Source of the DNA: JACVRW01 sp963734365 | GTDB taxonomy: Bacteria; Actinomycetota; Thermoleophilia; Solirubrobacterales; Thermoleophilaceae | DNA length: 64,000 nucleotides | Direction of reading: 5' to 3' | Assembly (NCBI GenBank): GCA_963734365.1 | Contig: CAVTGV010000007.1 | Span: forward strand, 124,001-188,000 | Shown here: positions 60,950 through 64,000 of the stretch, in pieces | How the letters are laid out: the number at the start of each line of letters is the position of its first letter | Position numbering within the stretch: the first letter of the stretch is position 1 | Notes under the pieces: generated by a model | What the model was told of the DNA's origin: nothing | Databases searched by the model: none | What the model saw: the letters and a program-made list of their open reading frames with translations, nothing else | Program-made: the position numbers and the translations under genes

Positions 60950-62971
60950 ATGGCCACCCGCCTGGTTCGCGCCGCCTGTCCACACGATTGCCCGGACACC
61001 TGCGCGATGCACGTGAGCGTGGAGGACGGGCGCGCCGTGAAGGTCGCCGGCGATCCCGACCACCCGATCACCGCCGGCTTCCTGTGCGGCAAGGTCTCGA
61101 ACTACCTCGAGCGGGTCTACTCGGACGAGCGCGTGCTGCATCCGCTGGTCCGTGAGGGCGCCAAGGGTGAGGGTGGCTGGCGCCAGGTGAGCTGGGACGA
61201 GGCCCTCGACCGGGTGGCCGCCGGGCTGAGCGCGGCGCGCGACGAGCACGGGGGCGAATCGATCCTGCCCTATTCGTACGCGGGCACCCAGGGCCTGATC
61301 CAGGGCGACACGATGAGCGCGCGGGTGATGAACGCCCTCGGCGCCACCGACCTCGAGCGGACGATCTGCGCCAGCGCCGGGATAGCCGGAACCCAGATGG
61401 CGCACGGCTTCTCGCCGGAGGTGGATCCCGAGGAGTGGCCGCATGCCCGCTACGTGATCGTCTGGGGCTGGAACCCGATGTCCACCGCGCCGCACCTCTG
61501 GCGCAAGCTGCTGGACGCCCGCAGGGCCGGCGCCCGCATCGTTGTGGTGGATCCGTTCCGCAGCCGTACCGCCCGGGTGGCCGACGAGCATCTCAGCCCC
61601 CTGCCCGGCACCGACGCCGCGCTGGGAATGGGGATGATGCGCGCGATCGTGGATGCCGGCCTGCAGGACGAGGCCTGGTGCCGTCTCCACGCCGAGGGCT
61701 ACGACGAGCTGCTGGCGGCTCTGGAGGACTTCCCGGTCGAGCGGGCGGCCGAGATCACGAAGGTCGAGGCCGACACGATCGCTCGCGTCGGGCGCGAGTT
61801 CGCCGCCACGCGACCGGCTCTCCTGCGTCTCGGCGTGGGCGCCCAGCGCCACCTCGGCGCGCCCGACGCTTACGCCACGCTGGCCTCGCTCCCCGCCCTG
61901 ACCGGCGCTTGGCGTGACCGCGGCGGGGGCTGCTCCTACATCCCTACGGCCACCGCGGCGGCGGTGAGCGAGGTGCCGCTGCAGCGACTAGATCTCCGGC
62001 CCGGCCCCGTGCGCCGCATCAACATGTCCCAGGTCGGGCGAGCGCTCACCGATCCGGAGCTGGACCCGCCGGTCAGGGCCCTGGTGTGCTGGAACTCCAA
62101 TCCGGCCGCCATCGCTCCCGATCAGGAGCAGGTGCTCGCCGGCCTGCGCCGCGACGACCTCTTCACCGTCGTGCTCGAGCAGTTCATGACCGACACCGCC
62201 GCCCACGCCGACGTGGTGCTGCCGGCCACCACCCAGCTCGAGCACCTCGACGTGATCTTCTCCTGGGGCCATCACTACCTCACCTGGAGCGAGCCCGCGA
62301 TCGAGCCGCTAGGCGAGTCCAGGCCGAACACCGAGACCTTCCGCCTGATCGCGCAGCGGCTCGGCTTGACCGATCCCTGCTTCGCCGACAGCGACCGGCA
62401 GCTCGTGGACCAGCTGCTCTCCGGGTTCGAGGAGAACGGTCTGCGCGAGCGCGGCTGGACCAAGGTCGACCTCGGGCAGGGCCCCGTGCCCCACGCCGAC
62501 GGCGGCTTCGGCACACAGTCCGGGAAGGTGGCGCTGCGAGCGGACTACCTGCCGCCGGCCGAGGTCACCGACGCCCGCCTCGCCGAGCGCTTCCCGCTCG
62601 CCCTGATCACCCCCAAGACACATCTCTTCCTCAACTCGACCTTCGCCAACCAGCGTCGTCAGCACTCCGCCCAGCCCGAGCCCGAGGTGGTGGTCCATCC
62701 CGCCGACGCCGCGCCGCGCGGAATCGTCGACGGCGGCCAGGTGCGGGTGTGGAACGAGCGCGGGTCGTTCTCGTGCGCGGCACGGGTCTCCGACGACGCC
62801 CGGCCCGGCGTGCTCGTGGCTCCGATGGGCTGGTGGAACCGCGACTACAGAGACGGGCGCAGCGCCCAGGCCACGACCTCGCAGGTGCTCACCGACAAGG
62901 CCCACGCGCCGATCTTCAACGACAACCGCGTTGAGGCCGAGGCGCTGAACGGTCAGCGCAAGACGCCGTAG
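60950..62971 (+). CDS. molybdopterin-dependent oxidoreductase with [4Fe-4S] cluster
   Basis: The 673-residue protein has the N-terminal cluster motif CPHDCPDTC...FLCGK and then Molybdopterin domain blocks WRQVSWDEALDRVA, YSYAGTQGLIQGD, VIVWGWNPMSTAPHLWRKLLDARRAGARIVVVDPF, LVCWNSNPAAIAPDQ and FTVVLEQFMTDTAAHADVVLPATTQLEHLD. The C-terminal cofactor-binding domain has FPLALITPKTHLFLNSTFANQ and GVLVAPMGWWN. It is in the group of assimilatory-type or formate-dehydrogenase-like enzymes with no clear ligand residue to name the substrate. There is no export signal, so it is cytoplasmic. Confidence 0.9.
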   Translation: MATRLVRAACPHDCPDTCAMHVSVEDGRAVKVAGDPDHPITAGFLCGKVSNYLERVYSDERVLHPLVREGAKGEGGWRQVSWDEALDRVAAGLSAARDEHGGESILPYSYAGTQGLIQGDTMSARVMNALGATDLERTICASAGIAGTQMAHGFSPEVDPEEWPHARYVIVWGWNPMSTAPHLWRKLLDARRAGARIVVVDPFRSRTARVADEHLSPLPGTDAALGMGMMRAIVDAGLQDEAWCRLHAEGYDELLAALEDFPVERAAEITKVEADTIARVGREFAATRPALLRLGVGAQRHLGAPDAYATLASLPALTGAWRDRGGGCSYIPTATAAAVSEVPLQRLDLRPGPVRRINMSQVGRALTDPELDPPVRALVCWNSNPAAIAPDQEQVLAGLRRDDLFTVVLEQFMTDTAAHADVVLPATTQLEHLDVIFSWGHHYLTWSEPAIEPLGESRPNTETFRLIAQRLGLTDPCFADSDRQLVDQLLSGFEENGLRERGWTKVDLGQGPVPHADGGFGTQSGKVALRADYLPPAEVTDARLAERFPLALITPKTHLFLNSTFANQRRQHSAQPEPEVVVHPADAAPRGIVDGGQVRVWNERGSFSCAARVSDDARPGVLVAPMGWWNRDYRDGRSAQATTSQVLTDKAHAPIFNDNRVEAEALNGQRKTP

Positions 62972-64000
62972 CTGCGCTTGGCCATCAGGATCCGCTGCAC
63001 CGCGCTGCCGAGCCGGGCGCGCGGGATGCGGCCCGTGCGGACCGCGCGCAGCACCGCGCCGTAGGCGGCCCGCTGATCGTCCACCGGTCCCGAGATGTAG
63101 ACCATGTCGGCGCCGGCCCGTACCGCCTCCACGGCGGCGTCGGGCACCGTGGTGAGTGCGGTGATCGCCGGATCGCTGAGGTCGTCCGTGATCGCCACGC
63201 CGCCGAAGCCGAGCTCGCCGCGCAGCAGGTCCCGGGCCACCTTCGCGGACAGCGCAGCCGGGACGGTGAAGTCGCTGAAGGGATAGAGCGCGTTGCTGAG
63301 CACCACCCCGGGCACGCCGGCGTCGATCGCCGCGCGGAAGGGGACCAGGTCGCGCTCGCGCAGCTCCGGAAGGCCGAGGCCGACGGTGGCGGGGCCGTCC
63401 TGAGTCGACTGGTCCGCGGATCCCAGTCCCGGCAGGTGCTTGACCGCACTGAACACTCTCGCGCTCTCGTAGGCCCGGACCGTGGCCCTGGCGTAGGCGG
63501 CCACCTCCTCCGGGTCGTCGGAGTAGAGCCGCCCGCCCAGGGCGGAGTCGCCCTCTAGGCCGATGTCGAGCACCGGTCCGAGAACGCCGTTCACCTTCAG
63601 GCCCCGCAGGGCGCGGGCCGACTCGAGGGTCTCCCGCCTCGCGTCGCGCACGGAGTCCAGGTCGGCCGGGACCTGCGCGGGTGGCAGGGCGGGGAAGGAA
63701 TTGAGCGCCCCACCCTCCTGGACCGCCATCACGAAGGGCGGAACCGGACCCTTGCCGGGGCCCGCATGGCCGGGTTCGGCCACCACCACGCCGCCCGGCT
63801 CGGGCCGCTCGGGCAACCGGAGTACCTCGGCGCCCGAGTTGCGCCCGGTCACGCCGACCAGGAACAGCTGAGCGACCCTGCCCTCCAGCGGGAGCTCGCG
63901 CAGACCCTGGGACACCGCGCGGGGGAGATCCGCCGCTGCCCGGCTCGAGCCCGCCGGCGGAGGGATGATGCGCGCGAGGAATGAGACCCGGTCCTGCGGC
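62953..64000 (-). CDS. glycoside hydrolase family 3-like protein (partial, catalytic dyad His missing)
   Basis: The frame is open to the window edge, so the start is outside; a GTG at 63915 is only internal. The domain has GRVAQLFLVGVTG, PPFVMAVQEGGALNSFP, LKVNGVLGPVLDIGLEGDSALGGRLYSDDPEEVAAYARATVRAYES, FSAVKHLPGLGSADQS, NALYPFSDFTVPAALS and GGVAITDDLSDPAI with the nucleophile Asp in ITDDL. This is NagZ-type GH3. The usual KHFPGHG...DSH loop reads KHLPGLG...DQSTQD, without the His, so activity as beta-N-acetylhexosaminidase is doubtful. Its end overlaps the molybdopterin gene by 19 bases. Confidence 0.82.
   Translation of the reverse strand, partial: PQDRVSFLARIIPPPAGSSRAAADLPRAVSQGLRELPLEGRVAQLFLVGVTGRNSGAEVLRLPERPEPGGVVVAEPGHAGPGKGPVPPFVMAVQEGGALNSFPALPPAQVPADLDSVRDARRETLESARALRGLKVNGVLGPVLDIGLEGDSALGGRLYSDDPEEVAAYARATVRAYESARVFSAVKHLPGLGSADQSTQDGPATVGLGLPELRERDLVPFRAAIDAGVPGVVLSNALYPFSDFTVPAALSAKVARDLLRGELGFGGVAITDDLSDPAITALTTVPDAAVEAVRAGADMVYISGPVDDQRAAYGAVLRAVRTGRIPRARLGSAVQRILMAKRSYGVLR

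Overview
The window is high-GC DNA with frequent GTG and TTG starts, many ATGA or GTGA start-stop overlaps, and typical actinobacterial families: a SARP-type regulator, ECF and SigB-like sigma factors, a SnoaL-like protein, a mycobacterial-length transaldolase, and AceE-type E1. A large-type SRP RNA and secreted beta-helix and repeat proteins fit a soil actinobacterium of the class Thermoleophilia (Solirubrobacterales-like). That placement is inference; no rRNA is present.

Left part (1-27 kb): mixed metabolic and regulatory genes. These are a secreted alkaline-phosphatase-fold hydrolase divergent from a GH79-like glycosidase, transaldolase with a small acidic partner, a 1279-residue SARP/cyclase/ATPase regulator, a dimethylformamidase-like secreted protein, an ArsR-AHSA1 operon divergent from a DHFR-like gene, a TetR/ECF-sigma pair with repeated operator-like sites, two frameshifted flavin oxidoreductases, a lipoprotein beside a NarL-type two-component system, a seven-repeat secreted protein that looks like a beta-propeller, and UV endonuclease UvsE.

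Middle (27-32 kb): a recombination scar around tRNA-Val(CAC). On one side are a truncated glyoxalase-like gene, a tyrosine-recombinase tail, paired TCTGCGTCAC repeats and a strong inverted repeat. On the other side a perfect 49-bp repeat of the tRNA 5' half brackets about 3.4 kb that carries a secreted beta-helix protein, a lipoprotein and a decayed hydrolase, with no integrase inside.

32-49 kb: after a formamidase-like hydrolase and kynureninase comes a broad glycerol locus. It holds plsC, dhaK-dhaL, glpF-glpK, a divergent aldo/keto reductase, glpA-glpB-glpC, and a single gene fusing DhaM, HPr and a full-length enzyme I. Together they would import glycerol, phosphorylate and oxidise it to DHAP, and also phosphorylate dihydroxyacetone with PEP through a self-contained phosphorelay. 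pgsA and an epimerase follow with overlapping starts.

49-64 kb: a patatin-like lipase, an AGPS-like flavoprotein, RidA, a 3-hydroxybutyrate-dehydrogenase-like SDR, a YihY protein, the SRP RNA, an AceE-like E1, a universal stress protein, the conserved dnaX-ybaB-recR cluster, a molybdopterin oxidoreductase and a partial GH3 protein.

Five conserved genes show an apparent single-base insertion, always in the same direction. This points to draft-sequence error or recent decay, and the affected entries say so.
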